DNA from: Lycocorax pyrrhopterus obiensis
Taxonomy: Eukaryota; Chordata; Aves; Passeriformes; Paradisaeidae
Length of the DNA: 64,000 nucleotides
Assembly: GCA_014706295.1 (NCBI GenBank)
Contig: JACSVZ010000002.1
Location: forward strand, 110,000,930 to 110,064,929
Reading direction: 5' to 3'
In this document: positions 47,361 through 61,900 of the stretch, piece by piece
How the letters are laid out: every line of letters starts with the position of its first letter
Numbering within the stretch: position 1 is the first letter of the stretch
Made by a program: the position numbers and the translations under genes
Notes under the pieces: generated by a model
Database searches by the model: none
Told to the model about the DNA's origin: nothing
The model's input: only the letters and a program-made list of their open reading frames with translations

Positions 47361-49901
47361 ACACAAAGTGTGCTTTTCTTGAGGCATTTGGATGAGCTAT
47401 GTCAGAAGCTGCTGTAGTTCCCAAGAGCAGCAACACATTGAGAGACTTAAACACGCTTCTGACTGCTCTTTCTTGAGTTTTGAATCTTGTGCTTCTTCTC
47501 TCTAGAGGCATGTGCAGTCTTGTCCTTAAGATGTATTTGTTCATATAGAATGTGAGAACATAGAGCACATCTAAATTTATTTTCTGTCAACTAGTCAGAG
47601 AAATTTGTTTTGCTTTTGAGAGGAAAGAGGAGAACTTCAGATTGTACCAAGTAATTTGTCTGTGTTGTAAGCAGCTAAAGAGAGACTAATTGAGGAAAGG
47701 GTAGGTGGAACATAAAGAAAATTGGAATTAAGCATATACAGTCTGTGTCAGTGGGATCCATTTTCAGGCAGAAAATGAATACACTGTGACCTTTGAGACA
47801 TTTTAATATATATACTTATATTTTTCTGACTAATGCTATGTTCATTTTCTTCCTTTAATATTTTCTGAGTATGTACAGGTTTGTTTTTTTTACCAAAATC
47901 TTCAGCGTAAAAAGCCCAATATTGAAGACCAATAAGCACGACGTGTAATATTCAGAATATTATAGAATGAAATCATCATAACAAATCAAAACAAATTGCT
48001 CTTAAGCAATTTTGGAAGCTTCTCTAACAGGAAAACCTTTCTTGTAGGGGAATAGCTTCAATAGCGAGGTGTGAAAAGTGAATGAGGGGATAGCCCACCC
48101 TTGGTTGTGAGCTAGGTTTCCTGTTAAAGTGGCGGTGGAAAGCGTTCTTCCCGGAGGAGGATGTATGCAGTTCTGTTGCATTTGCCTGAAACTGCTGAAT
48201 CCAGGCATTGTGCCTGCATTTTGGCTTCTTTCCCATTGTGAAAGTACAGCGCAATCTCCTGCCTGCTGCTCCCTCTGAGCTCGATATCCTCATTAAAGAT
48301 CAGGGAAAAGAAAGGGGAAAACCCAAAGAGGTCAATGAGTTCATTTACATACCCTGCCAGTGCTGGCACATGATTCAACACGTGATACAATAGTGAACTT
48401 TTTGGTGAGCTTGCTACAGCCACTGAGAGACATTTCAAAATGCAGAGATAGAAGGCTGCAATTTCTTATTCACGAGCAAGAGTGAAAGTGCTTTATAACT
48501 CAATTACATAACATAAATAGCATGTTTTGCGTTTAGTCAAACAGAGAGTTGTGACAATACTTGATGTTTATTGTTTTGTTTCTGTTTCTTGTGATTACTA
48601 TTAATGCCTGAAGTATTTGATACTTATTATCATTTCCATCTTAATGACCTGTGTTCCTGGGAGTCTGCAGTCTAGCTGATGACTTAGTGAGGTGGAAAGG
48701 CCAATGACAAGCACCTAAAAATGAGCTGCATTGATGTTCGTCTTGTGCTGTGACATCTGCTTGGACACTTTTTTTTTTTCGATTGAAACTGGATTCTTTT
48801 ATGGTGCTGCTTAGCTCCATTCCTGAGCAAAGAGCTGCTGCCTGGAGGGTGGGGTGTGTGTCCTTGCCATTTTGCCTGTGCCATCTCCAGCACACATCAC
48901 ACCCTTCTGGGAGCAGTTTCCGTTCACCAGCTCTGCATTACTAATTCCCTGGGTTAGCAAACTGAACCAGCTCACAGACAAGCAAGGTCTGGGCCCCTCC
49001 TCCCCTTTTTAGGGTTAACTAGCACGTAGATATATTGAGCTGAATCATGTAGCCTTCTGCTTTTGTGTAAGAAATTCTTTTTTGTGGATGCAAGATAGCA
49101 TTTGTATCTTGTTTTCTGAATTTATTTCCATCCATTTGACTGAAAGTTGCCTGTAACATGTTACAGCTTGGTGCCACACAGGTGGAGTGTTAACGTCAGC
49201 CGAGCCAAGAAAGAAGGCCTCCTTGTTATAAAATATGCTTAGCAGCATAGCAGACTCATGAAGAGTGTAGCTTGTAGTACACCCTGATTCAGAATAAATT
49301 GCCCACTTATCCTGATGTAGCTATGTCTGTATAGTGAAATACAATGTTGGTCACTGAACTGGGAAAGATGAAGTGCAAGTTCACGTAGACAGATGAAACG
49401 TGGAAAGGCATGCATGAGCACAGGCTTGCATTGACCCTCATTATAGCACTCGGGCTATGGAAGGTCCCTGGTGGATTCGAGGGACTTCTGGAGAAAGAGT
49501 TTAGTGTTGTTTGGGCTGCAGGAAGATGTAGCTGAGAGGAGAAAATGAGTAGTATGACACACAATGGGAAGAAGTTTCCATATCCAAGTTTGTTGAAGCA
49601 AGGTAGATTCTAACTTTTCTGTCCTCCTAATTTTTTATGTCGCAAGAATACCTTCACGGGACATAGATCACTAAAATGACTGTTTCTAGGTAAGAAATCT
49701 CCATAGTTTCCCAAACAGAAATTAAATTCCAGCTCTTGCATGGCTGCACATAACTATTGTACTGTCTGGTCTATTCTGTTCTCAGGTTGTTTTGTGTGTT
49801 TTTGATGGTTCTTCACATGCATGGCTGATTTTCAGTATTAGTTCTTTTCTAACTTACAGCATATATGAGAGGGAAAAGAGTGCAAATTCAAAGTAAATTA
49901 A

Positions 49902-49957
49902 GTCTGTTCTCTGTTCTCTAACATCTCTTTTCTCTAACATGTCTGTTCTCTAATGTG
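49902..49957. repeat. Imperfect pyrimidine-rich tandem repeat
   Basis: TTCTCTAACAT-type units recur three to four times (TGTTCTCTAACATC, TTTTCTCTAACATG, TGTTCTCTAATGTG). Confidence 0.75.
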
Positions 49958-52900
49958 TTTTTAGTTACTGTGAACACTAATCAATTTTATGTGTGCTTTA
50001 AGAAACTGCATCTCCTGAGGCTTTTCAAGGACCTGTGAGACTTCTCTTTACTTGGACTCAGCTGAAAATACGAGACGTGTTTATTATGATCTCAGTTGTT
50101 CCTTAAAGGTCAGAGCACCAGTTTAATTTATGACTCAGCACTCTAGTTACTAGAGTCTAGGTAAAGTGGAGACTGTAAATAATTTTCACCACTGTTCTTA
50201 ATTTAGAAATGTGTTCCTTTTCCACACAAAAAAACCCCCCGCTTTTCTTGCAAAGTGTTACAATCAGTGAAGAAGTTGTACATTTTTCTATTTTGTAACA
50301 ACTAAGTAAAGAAGAAAGGAATTCAATCTCACTTGGGGTTTCTTTGTGGCCATATACTTTTAAATAAGTGCTGTCGGAGCTCGCATTACAAAAGACGGAT
50401 TTTGTTTCTGATTGTTGGAAAGCTGAATCTTTATCTTGTGTTTGGGAAATTGTATCTGACTTAAAGTAGAAATAAAAGCACATCACGAAGATCAAGATTT
50501 AGAGGGAATGGTTTAATCACAAAACAGTAAAATACGGTTTTAAAAAGGAGTCTGCACAGGCTGATCACAGAATCTTGGAATTTTTGTTTGTTTTATGGTT
50601 ACCATTAAAGCAAAACACCCTCACATTTCTGGGAATCTTGCGTGATCAAGGATTATAATACTGAGACCATGTTTATACTCATTTTTCATGGAAATTTTTT
50701 AAAGCAAATACTTATCAGTTAGATGATTAAAGTTCCTGTTGCCTGCTACCAACCAAGTACATGCCTGGCAATTTTTGCTCTTACTGGATTTTTCACTGTT
50801 ACCGTGCAAGGCGCTCCTTCCTCACTATCTTTGCTTTAAACAAAGAAGTTCAAAGCTGGTGGCTGGATGACAGTGAAATGAAGAAATAGCTTTAAACCAT
50901 TGTAGTTGACCCAATTCCAAGTAAAGATAAACCTTTCTGATTTACAAGGTGCTGCGTTTTAGCTTGGTCTGCTCTCTCAGGAGTTACTTCTGAAAAAAAT
51001 AAAATGTGAAGTATATGCTCAGCTTGGTTTTAAATAGAAAAGCTCAGAAGCGGCACTTGTCAAAACTCATTTTGGCCCAGGCAAATAAGCTTTCTGCTGA
51101 AGGGGAAAAAAAGAAACTAAAAGCCTTACTAGCTGTAGCAATCCTAATAGGGGCTAATATGTGCCAACCTCAGCAGTGTCAAGGCTGCTTGCTCAGAAAC
51201 AGATGGGGGTTTGCCCAGTACTGATGCTTCTGGCTGATGGTTTTGGGAAGGCAGGCTCTTTATTTCCAGGACAGAAACCCCTCTTGTGACATAGCACTTT
51301 TCCTACTCTCTGTTGAAAAATTGAACTCTGTGATAGAGTCATGCTGTGTTGCTTGTGAGGTTTACAGTGACATGGTTGATCCTTTATCTTGAAGGCAACT
51401 TGAGAAAAATCTGCCCTCGTACCTTTTCTCCAAGGCTTAAAGGCATAATTTCATTTATTAAGTTCTTCTGCTAGGAAGCTGATGGAAGAGTTTGTGCAAT
51501 AAAATGTCAATAGCCCAAACTGAAACATTTGCCATATGAACCTACTTGAACCATTTCACGGTACTTTTTCCTCACACTACTGAGGGAGGAATTTCTTTCT
51601 GGAGTTTTTCCAGCAGTTTTTGAACACTTGGCTTCAGAGGGACACCAAATGCTACTAGATGAGTAAATTAGATTCCACTGATAACTATAAGCTCTCAGAC
51701 CTTTAACAATTTTTTTTTAATAAGGCATTTTTTTAATCCAAATATTTTGTAGTTGTCTCACTGCCTGATACTTGAGCTTGACACATTGTGTTATTATGAC
51801 TTACTGTGTTATATCTTTGCATGAAAACTTAGAAGGATACCCATTACTTCCCTGTTTCCACTGGAATTGAGTGGTAGGTTTTCTTTTGCCTGCACTTGAT
51901 CACTGGTTTGAGGAGCAGTCTGAAGCTTCCTTTGTTTTCTTTGCAACTTCTGCCTTGGGCTGCCGCATCCCTTTGTGCTTTATTTATTGCCAATTTCTTT
52001 GATTAGATTAAGGAAGGATTAAGGGATCCAGAACCCTTAACAAAAGGCAACCCATCATTTATAAATGTGTAAACACAATGTAATTACTTCTTAATTCCTT
52101 GTGTTAAATAAAAAGGGGGATTCTTCAGCAGATAAACCCTGAGAGGTTTTTTGAAACTCAAATGAAGGCAATTTGCTGACTCAAAGATGTGTATGCCAAA
52201 GATGAGGAGTTATCACCCACAAAGCTCAGGTTTTAGTTGATATGAAGAGCTTCAGGTACTTTGATCTCCCTGTGATCCAGATAATACACCTTGTCAGTCT
52301 ACACTGGTTTCTCACCATTTCTGAATTCCTATAGTGAAAGGAGGTTTTGTCTCTGCTCTGCTTGGGCAGTTTAGTATTTGCCATTAATTTGTAGTTCAGT
52401 ACTCTTTAGGTTAGCAGTGGTAAGGGTTATAGTAAGAAGAGGATTCATCTTGTATTCAAAAATTTAATGTCTAAAGGCCCTAGCACTCATTTTTCTTTTA
52501 TCTCTACTGTTAGTGGTGATTCTGGGTGAAGAACCATCATAAAAGCTTATTAAAAAAGAAAGAAAAGGTAACTCCTGCCTATAGGCTTAGTTGGCCTCCT
52601 TGCATTTGGAGTTTTTTGGTTTCACAAATTAAAAACCTCTAAAACAGAAGAGTAAGTGTGATTCAGTTGGACATTGAGAGGACATACTGTGTGCAGTCTG
52701 TCCTGAAGGCACTTCGAAAGAGTGTCTCAATGAAGAGCAGAAGAACCCTCTTGTGCTAGTCCTGTCAGTTTCAATTTTATAATCCTCTACTGTTTGAAAC
52801 TTAGCATCTTGATCTCTAGATTTCTTGTAAGCTGTTTTTCCTGCCTCTCATGTGAAAGAGAAGATGAGAAGCCTTTCTCTAGACAGAGCCATCCCCTTAC

Positions 52901-55900
52901 ACTTTCATAAAGCATTAGCAGTAGAATGTTTCACCTACTTTTTTCTTTCATGTTTTTGGCATGTGTTATTTTTCTTCTTTCTTTGTTGCCTGTACTGCAT
53001 ATTATGATCAGGACTGTTTATTTGTATTATACCTCACAGGTCTGTAACGGGCTAGTTCTGAGCTGGCTACCTGCAAGAAGCTGTCTGTGCAAACAGCAAA
53101 CAGCAGGGCTTTGCTTACACGTCTCTGCCAGGCTGATGTCAAAACACTGCTATCAGAAATGACGCCAGTTCAGTGGCAAAGGTTTCTGTTGTCTTTTTTT
53201 TTTTTAAACCAAAGACCCTGAGCATGGACTGCTAAGCAGCCGTCGAGCTTCTGCCATGATCACTCACATTTTTCCACAGAGTAAATAGCTGCAGCTTCTC
53301 TGTTGGCCACAAGGCAGTTGAAAGGAGTTGCAGATTTTGCTTACTGCTTTGGGTGTAATAATGAGCTTCCTTGTAATGAGCACTGCTTTAAAGAACAGAG
53401 TGTAAATCCTTGCTGTAAGAGACCTGAAATTAACTCTGGATAAATGGTGAATGACATACGCTGACATGAGATTAGGCAGAACAGCTGGAGGAAAGTATTT
53501 AGATTGCACTGTTACTGCTTGTGCTATCTTGCTTTGCCTCTTGCTGGCTTGGGATAGAGACTGTGCTTCAGTTTTGACAGGAACTACATTCCATTAGAAA
53601 AGTGATGGAAGCAGTTATTGCACACACAGGCAGTTCCTGGCTGTCTATTGCACCTGCAAAGGAACAAGTTGCAATGAGCACAAGCCTTGAATAGCATGTT
53701 TCATTTGGAAGTTGCCCTTTGAATGTATCCTTTGGTGTTGGGAGTTTTAAGGGTATGAGGTAGAGGATGATACATTAGAGATTTTCCTGGGAACCAAGCA
53801 CTCTGACACCTCAGGCCAAGATCTGGGATAAATCCTTGCCTCAGCTGTTCTGGCCTCTTCCACTTGACCCTGCTCCTGCTCCATGGCACACCTTGTTTCT
53901 GCCAGCCTACCAGTGATTGGCTATGCTGGGACCATGATCTGGCCAAGGGGAGTGCTCCAGCTATAAGCTGGTGAGTTTTTTGGTTTTATTTTTCTTTTTT
54001 TGAAGGGAGAGGTTTTTGTTTCTGTTTTTCGAAGCTGGATGAGTCCTTGACCTGGTCTGCAGCACAACCCATAGACTTGTCAGCCTAAATGAGGGGTGGG
54101 GGCAAACCATGGGTTGAGGGTATTGTGAACCTAGAGGTTCCTTTTCTGTGTTCCTTTAGACAAATTACTATCCTCTCTATGTTCTATTTTCATTTCATGA
54201 GGTAAAGGAAAAAACACTTCAGTTAAAGCAGGAGTTGTAAGATGTCTGTTAATTAGTACTGCTGTGTGAACTTTTTAATTTTTGTGCATTACTATAAAAT
54301 CTTCAAGGAAAAGGTACTGTTAAAGAACTAGACATTGTTTCCAGGTGGCTTACCACCTGCATCTTTCGATGTTGATGGAGTAACAATTTTAATTTTTTGG
54401 AATGCCTTGTTCAGTGGAGGAGACATCCTGCACTCATAGACACAGCACTTCGTTTGCTGGGTTTCCAGTTGTTGTGCCACTAGCTCAATCTTGTTCTAAG
54501 GCTAAGTGTCCTGAGAAAGGTTTAGTTGGTTCAGCAAATGTCTGTTTAGCAAAGAGGTTCAGAGAATTCATTAATATTCTCCTTTCTATTTTGAACCTGC
54601 ACTAAGCATGATTGCCCTCTTAAAATCTGCAGGACTAGCTTAAAACAATTTCTTATTTCCAGATTTTCTGTGGCATATCAGCAACAGTGAAGCAGTAAGC
54701 AACAGGTGAGAAAAAGTGAATTGTTTAATAGCATGAGATACAAGGTTTTGGAGTTAAATTAACCATTAGCTTTTCAAAACATGTTATAAGGTGAATGGTT
54801 GCAGTACAAGATTATTGCACTTTGGAAATGCAGTTCCAGAGTGGCACTGCAGCGTATTTAATTCCAGCGAGTCAAGTTGAGAGTGTTGGAACTGATTAGT
54901 GTTTTCAGTACTAAATGGGAAAGTCTTTCTTTCAGTTTAGCTTTACCCTGATTTCCTTATGCACTTTCTTTGTCTGTTAGAGGCCAATACACCCACGTAT
55001 GCCTACAGTCAACAAAGCAGTGAATGAAGGTGTTTCTCTTGAAGGCTGGGAAAGGAGGGATTGCTGTCGCCAAGACACGCAGCTACTGACAGGCTCATGG
55101 AACTGTATAAATCTGTAATTCGTGAAATGTGAAACTTTCTGCTTAACACTTGACAACTAATATCTCTAGTGGGTGTTTCAGTAGACTTCTGTTGAAAATA
55201 GGCGTTTTAGATTTGTGTGGTTGGTTTTAACAGAGAGGAGAGAGTTGGCGGAGTGTCTGGGCAATTAAGACTCTTGCTGTGTGAATAATGCATAGCAGAG
55301 GTAATAGTTTGATAAAGGTGGAGTTCAAGTTCTCCTTAAGCTGTGTATGGGGCTCTTAAATACTAAAATATGGCTTACGTTATACTCGTGGTAACTTTCC
55401 CTTTGATGTGTCTGGCTGAAGAATTAGACTTAACCCTGTCTTTGAGACTCTGCCTCCTCGTTATGTTGAGCAGGCTCAAGGGAGAACACTGCCAAGAGCA
55501 CAGGCAGGCCTTGGGAAAAGCGCTGTGTTCTGATTTGTGCCTGCAAATCTTTCTCAAGAGCTACTACTGTGAAAGCTGCAATTGCAAAGATTTCTGAACA
55601 AATATTGTCAATTACTTTTCTTCTTTGTTGTGTTGTAATGACATGATCCTAAATAATTTCCCCTCAGCTCAAGAATCAGCCACCCTTGTGTTGAACAATC
55701 ACAGAAAATCTGGAGCCATCCCCTAGGTGAAACAGGCAATTGATATTTTATTCTAAGTTTCAGTCATACAAATATAGTACAATCAAAAGTTAAGAGAAAT
55801 TGCAGATTCAGTCATAATGCAAATACTGAACTTCTGATTTTTGTCAGATGAAAATGTAAAGAAACCTCTAGTTCACGGTATTCAGTAGCATTCCCGAAAA

Positions 55901-58900
55901 CAGCCAAGGGAAGACCCTTTAACTAAATGAGGACAAAAATGTAATAAATCAAGCTCTCTTCTATTTGCCATCAGCTGGCACAAGGCTTACCTGTGTTAAA
56001 AACTTGGGGTTCTGCTTTGCATTGGAGCAGCTGTGTTGTGTATAGCTGTACTACTTTAAAAATCCCTAGGGAGCTAGCTGTGACTCTAAACTTAGATTTT
56101 ATTGCATTATATTAATTTTTTTCTGTGAAGTAGTAATTTCATGGCTGATTTACATTTTGTTTATAAAGTAAAAATAAATTATTTTGATTATTTTTCTTAG
56201 GCATCAAATAGCTCAAATCTAAATCTTGCCAGCATAACTGATTAACCTTGTAATAGCATCTCTGAGATATTAATGTACGCACTACCTTATCTTGTGCTTT
56301 ATCTGACCTTTATCTGTTGATTTTAATATCCTTTGTGGTTGCTAGTGACGTGTTTTTGTTGTAGACAGGGAGAGATTTTGGCTCCTGTTTATTTCTCTGC
56401 TTTATCCTCATTCACTCTGTTCTGTCCTCTCAAAAAAAGAACTGCTTTAAGCAGAAAAAAACAAGATAATAAACTGTAGCCCAGGAGCACAATAGGAGCT
56501 ATGTCTGCTTGAAGTGTTCAGAGAGCATTCTGCAAGCAGAATGTACAGTTACCAGTCTAATGTGGACTGACAGTGTAAAAAAAGGAATTGATTGTCCTGA
56601 ACAAATATAGGAGAATTTTTACCCCTTTACAGCATAATTTGCTCATAATTTGCAGCATAATTTATTTCAGTGACTTACGTAAAGTGTTTATATAGGGCAA
56701 AGTTTGGCCGTTGCATGTGCTTGCAGCATTGGATCATCTTGTAGTGCTTGGGTGCTGGTGATCCAAATCACTAAACCAGTAGAAAACTAATCAGAAAATA
56801 AATTTTAAAAAAGATGGGGAGGGGGGAGGAGTATGACTTTTTGACATACTACTGGTTGAATTGGTTCAGCAAGATCAAGCATATCTCAGAGTAACAGAGA
56901 GGCAAAGGCAGAAGGGAAGCTGCAGCGAGTCTGTCTGCAGTGTGGATTGCCCCTGGCACTGCTGGCTCTGCTGCCTGCTCACTCTGGATGTCTTGCTGGA
57001 CACCATTGCCCCACGCCAGCAGAGAGTGGAGATGAATGTGTGGAAGTCCTTCATGCACATTAGTGTGAAATCTGAGAGCTGAGTGGGAACCGATGATTTA
57101 AGTCAGTTCGTGATGACCTGGCTGCCTTTGCACTGAAAGGATTGGAGCTCTGCCATAGGTGTGGTAAGGTCCTGGCAGTACCTGGTGCTGAGCAGCTGAG
57201 AGGGGCAGCCATCCTTCCAGCCACTGCAGCTGGGTCTGGAGGAGAATGAACTGTACACCGCGTGCTCCTGGGTGTGTTACACTTCTATGGCCATGGCTGT
57301 ACCCTCGCTGCATCTGCTGTGCTCTTCGCTTCTTTGGAGTCACTTGCACTTTTTCTGTATGGGGCTGTGCTGAACACTGGTGTTATTCCCATTTGTACAA
57401 CTGTTCATTAGTTCATCTCCTAGAGTTTGGACATATTTAGGAAAACATGGAGTGCACTTCTTTGGTGCGTTACTGTACTAGTTTTCAAGTGGGTGTTCCC
57501 CTTGATGCATGACATCTGATTTCGTGGGATATGGAAAAACTGTGTGGTTTCTTCTATGAGTGATTTAGTTCAATTTTCATGCAATTCTACAACAGTGTTT
57601 TCATGTTTGAAAAGTGAAAGAAAACAGAAATAGGAATGAAGATCTCTTCCCTTAGCTGTATCTCTCTATCCACAAAAGTAGATGATAAGACCTCCCTCTT
57701 CCCAGCATCAAGCAGACAGAGATGGGGAAGATCTCCCTCTTGGGCAAGAGGTACATTTAATTACAGGAGGCAGGGAGCAGTTTGTAGTAAGATTTCATTA
57801 TGATTTTTCATAACCCAGTGAAGCCTCCCATGATGTGATGATGGAGCTTGCGAAGCTGAGAGCAGCTGATGCTGTGAGAACCACAGCAGAGCTCATCTCT
57901 CCTGTTTTGGCAAGGGGATCGCTGGGGTTACAGATTGCCTCTGTGCTGTGCTGGCCCTGCCCGAGCAGCCTGGCAGGCAGCGTTCAACTCAAGGCACCTG
58001 TGGTGCAGCTGTGCAAGTATGGGCCTGTCATCCTTTTGTAGGAATCAGGGAGAAGGAAGTTGGCATTTCTGAAATGTGTCTCCTCTCCTCTCAAGGACGT
58101 CAAATGAACCTCATTCTGAAGTTTGTTTTTGCTAGACTTTGCAAAGACAGTCTAAGGGACCAGTTGATAAAGTTAGCTAGGTAAATCCCAGTCTTGAGTG
58201 TCTGGTAAGTGTTCAGGCTTTGAACATCTCCAGCTATTTCCTGATGTCTTTGTAATACTAATGTAATAGATTACATTTCCCTGCAGTCTCTACCATGCTA
58301 CCCATCCACTTGACATAGTGTACCTTAAGCATTTACTTTTATGAGTATACTATAGCTGAAATGAGCAGCAGACATTCTTAGGCTGTTCCTAATACATGTG
58401 CTGTATTTTGTTTTAGATAGACAAATAAATTACTATTTTTATAAGCAAACATTTTCTCTGTTGGTGCAAATGACTCGGGTGAACAAGGATTCTGAGATTT
58501 GGAACACTGGTTTGCTTATATTACCTTCTTCTGTTTAGAGGTGTGCTCAGAATTAAGGTATTATAGCTATAGTGTAAGAAAAGGCTAATTGTAATCCAAA
58601 ATCTCAACAGGACAACTGTCATCTTGTCCTGCTGACATGTGGTAGATGCTGCAGATCACTTTATCTTACAAATGTGAGGTTAGCATATTCTCCTTAGTAG
58701 CCAGCCTGAAGAGTTGGCAAACTATAGAATAAACTTATTAATGTAAGCATTTTTTGTTTGGTTGCAATGATTATAATTTGTTCTCTTGAAGAATCATATT
58801 CATGTTACATCCTGCTCTTAGCAGAGCTCATGGCAGTTGCAATTTGTCAAAATTTGCCTTCTTTATGAACTTTGGTTTTGCTGACAAATTAAATTCTAAA

Positions 58901-61900
58901 TTAAAACAAAGAATTGAGTTTACACTCTTTTGCTGCCAGGATCTTTCCCCAAAGACGGTTAGCCTCAGCATAAAGTCAAGAGAGACTCATATCCTCTTTC
59001 TTTTATAAGAGGTGTTTTAATGAGCCACCTGAAGGCAAAGAGTAAGCAAAATTACTTCCTTTTTTCCATCAGGATTATCACTTAGGGCATGTGTTTTCAA
59101 ACAAACATTAGAAGTTTCCTGCTATGTTTACAGCTTGGGAAGAGGGCATTCACAGGTACTGGGTTTTCCACATGTGACTTTTATATCCAGTTTCTGTGAA
59201 AAGCATAGAGATATTTCCATGGCATAAAACAAACACGTATGTATATGCCAGTAGATATAATTGCTCTAATCAAATACTGTGTGCCCCATAGCAACCTTAA
59301 TCTGGCAGTGAGGAGCACTGGAAGTAAAGCTAACTGACTTGCTTTTCAAGATAAGTAGATGAGGTTAAGGGACACAACTAGGGAATTTATTTATTTTATT
59401 TGCTTAACTTGTTGTAAGTTATACTGGTCTAAGTGGTAATAATTATTTCAAAAAACTATTTGAAGAATGTGCCAGCCTGTGGAATGTTTTCCATACTGAG
59501 CATGAGATACCATGGCTACACATACCTGTGGTCCTTATCCCACTGGCCTTCATCTGACCTGCATTTTCCATGTATAGGTTTCCCGTGCATGTATCAGCAT
59601 AGAACTGAATTATGTTTTTTGACTGAGGAACCAGACAATGCTCATAAGTCTCAGTGTCGAAACTCTTTTTGTCATCCAAGGGTGACTGTTCTTTCTGGAA
59701 GTGCCATCCCTTTCCTGGCTGTGGGGGGAAGAGGGTGAAAATTTCAATGCTCAGGGGCATCTTGAGTGGGGCCGTGAGCTCTCAGCCACAGAGTCTGGTT
59801 TTGTGGCTGCGTCTCTTCAGCTGGCACTTAATCATAACACTGTTAATCTTAATTCTGCCTTTGAGATCCAGCACCACATGGTGATGTTCGGTCGTTGTTG
59901 GAATACTGAGAGACAGCAAAACAGCTGGCAAGAATATTTCTGGGAAGAAAGAAAAAAAAGTGAGAACAAAACAAAAAACGAAGGCAGTATTGAATAGTGG
60001 GTCTATGTTTAGATGGATTTTTTGTTTTTTTAATCTTCGCACCTGCAGTGTTCTCTGTAAGGCTGAGTCTGTTATGGCAGCAAAAAGGTATTATTGCCCT
60101 TTCAGAAAGTGTAGCTTTCTTGATACAGTCCAAGACTAGGTGCAATGGAAGCACAGTAAAGGCTCACCTGCAGAGAAGATGATAGAAGAAGTGAGCACAG
60201 AGGCGAAGTGTTTGCTTAAAATTTTTTCAGCCATTCATTCTGCTGCTTGAATTACTAATTTTCAATATTCTTTTGCTATGTTTTCTGGTCTAGCATAGTC
60301 TTTTTTCCTGTCTATGCCTACTCAAAGTTTTAGCTACTTGTGCTTTTCATGTGGACCTTGTTAACATTACAATTTTATTAAAATGCAACAGCAATTTGTA
60401 TGCAGCTGTATTATGTAAACAGAAGTAAGCCAACAAAATCGCATAAGCACATATTTTGTAATGGATATGTGATTTTACCACATTTTAAAAATTGTTTGGT
60501 GGCTGTTAGACCAGGGTTTTGGTGATTTAAGAACCTGAAAAAGGTAGCTTGGAAAAGTGTACAAATGACTGCTAAGCTGCCACAGTTGTATTTATTGTGT
60601 GTCCTTAAGCCAGATCCCCTCTGGCAGCGCAGGGGAGAAGCTCCCTGGATGACTTTAAGAGGCTTTCTAATCTAATGTGTGCTCTTCTGATCAGACATAG
60701 CCAGAAATTCTGGGTGCCCTGGAAACCCTGCCTTCTGAAGTGAGAGGAGGAGCATGCGGGTTACAGAGTGGATGATACGCATTTTGGTGCTCTCTGTTGG
60801 GTAACCACTCTTGGGGTTAGTAGGGCCTTGCATTTCTTCAAAACTTTTTTTTTTTTAACCTTTACAGAGGAGACTTAAGTAAAAATGGCAGTCCCAGAAA
60901 AAGTAGAATAAAAAAGATGAAATCTGCTTGCCTCTCAAGCTTTGCACGTGTTCTGTGACAGGTTTATAAAATTAGGGAGTTGTATGCTCATATATGTAGC
61001 CATGCAAACTTATGTTCATTACTGTCATTACGTGTTCAGTTGTGGTTATGGTCTGTGGCAGCAGGAGGTGTTTTACAGACCACTGTCATGACAGGATGAG
61101 CTTGAGACGTAGAAAAATGCACATGATGCTTTTGACAATCAGCTTTTTTGTTAGCTTATGTCCTTACTGGTGTGGAGGCAAATGGTGGTGGGTGTGATGA
61201 ACAGATCAGCCCTATCAGGCGAAATTGTAATTCTGCTTATCTGGGTATCCCATCTCCAGGAGTGCATGTTGGGTGGGAGAGCAGAAGGACTGGACAAACA
61301 CAGACCCATTCTGCCCTGGATTAACCTGGCAGCCTTCAGCAAACTTTAGTTCAAGGACTTCCAAGGGCAGAGGTTGCATTTCTGCACTTGGCAACATTTT
61401 TAAATGCACTTAAGCAAGTTTTTATGGGAAAGGCAGTAATTTAAATTCACTTTAAAATGAGTGCTCCGGTAGTGGAAACAGGCTTTGAAATAATATTCTG
61501 TAATGCTGCTTGGCTCTGCATAGCTCTTGCCCAAGCAGTATCTGGATGATGAAGCTGTGTTTAAATAAGATTATTTAAAAGATTTTCAGCCCACATGGAC
61601 ATGTAACCACAATGTAGAAAACAGATATGAATGTTTTGGTAGATGCTGAAAGAGGGTGGTGGTGTAGGAATTTGGAGGTCAACAATGATAAAGAAGAAAT
61701 GGAAAGACAAGTGATGTGGGGATAAGGTTCTCTAAATGAAAAAATTAATACTTTTCCCCCAGATTGAGGACAGTGGAGTTTTTGCAGCGTACGTCAGTAA
61801 CACAGGTGTAGGGCTGTGCAGGCCAAGTCTTCTGTGTGTGCCATTCACCTCCTCAGCAGTTACCAGAGGCAGTGCTAACAGTGTTAGCCGAAGGCCAGGG

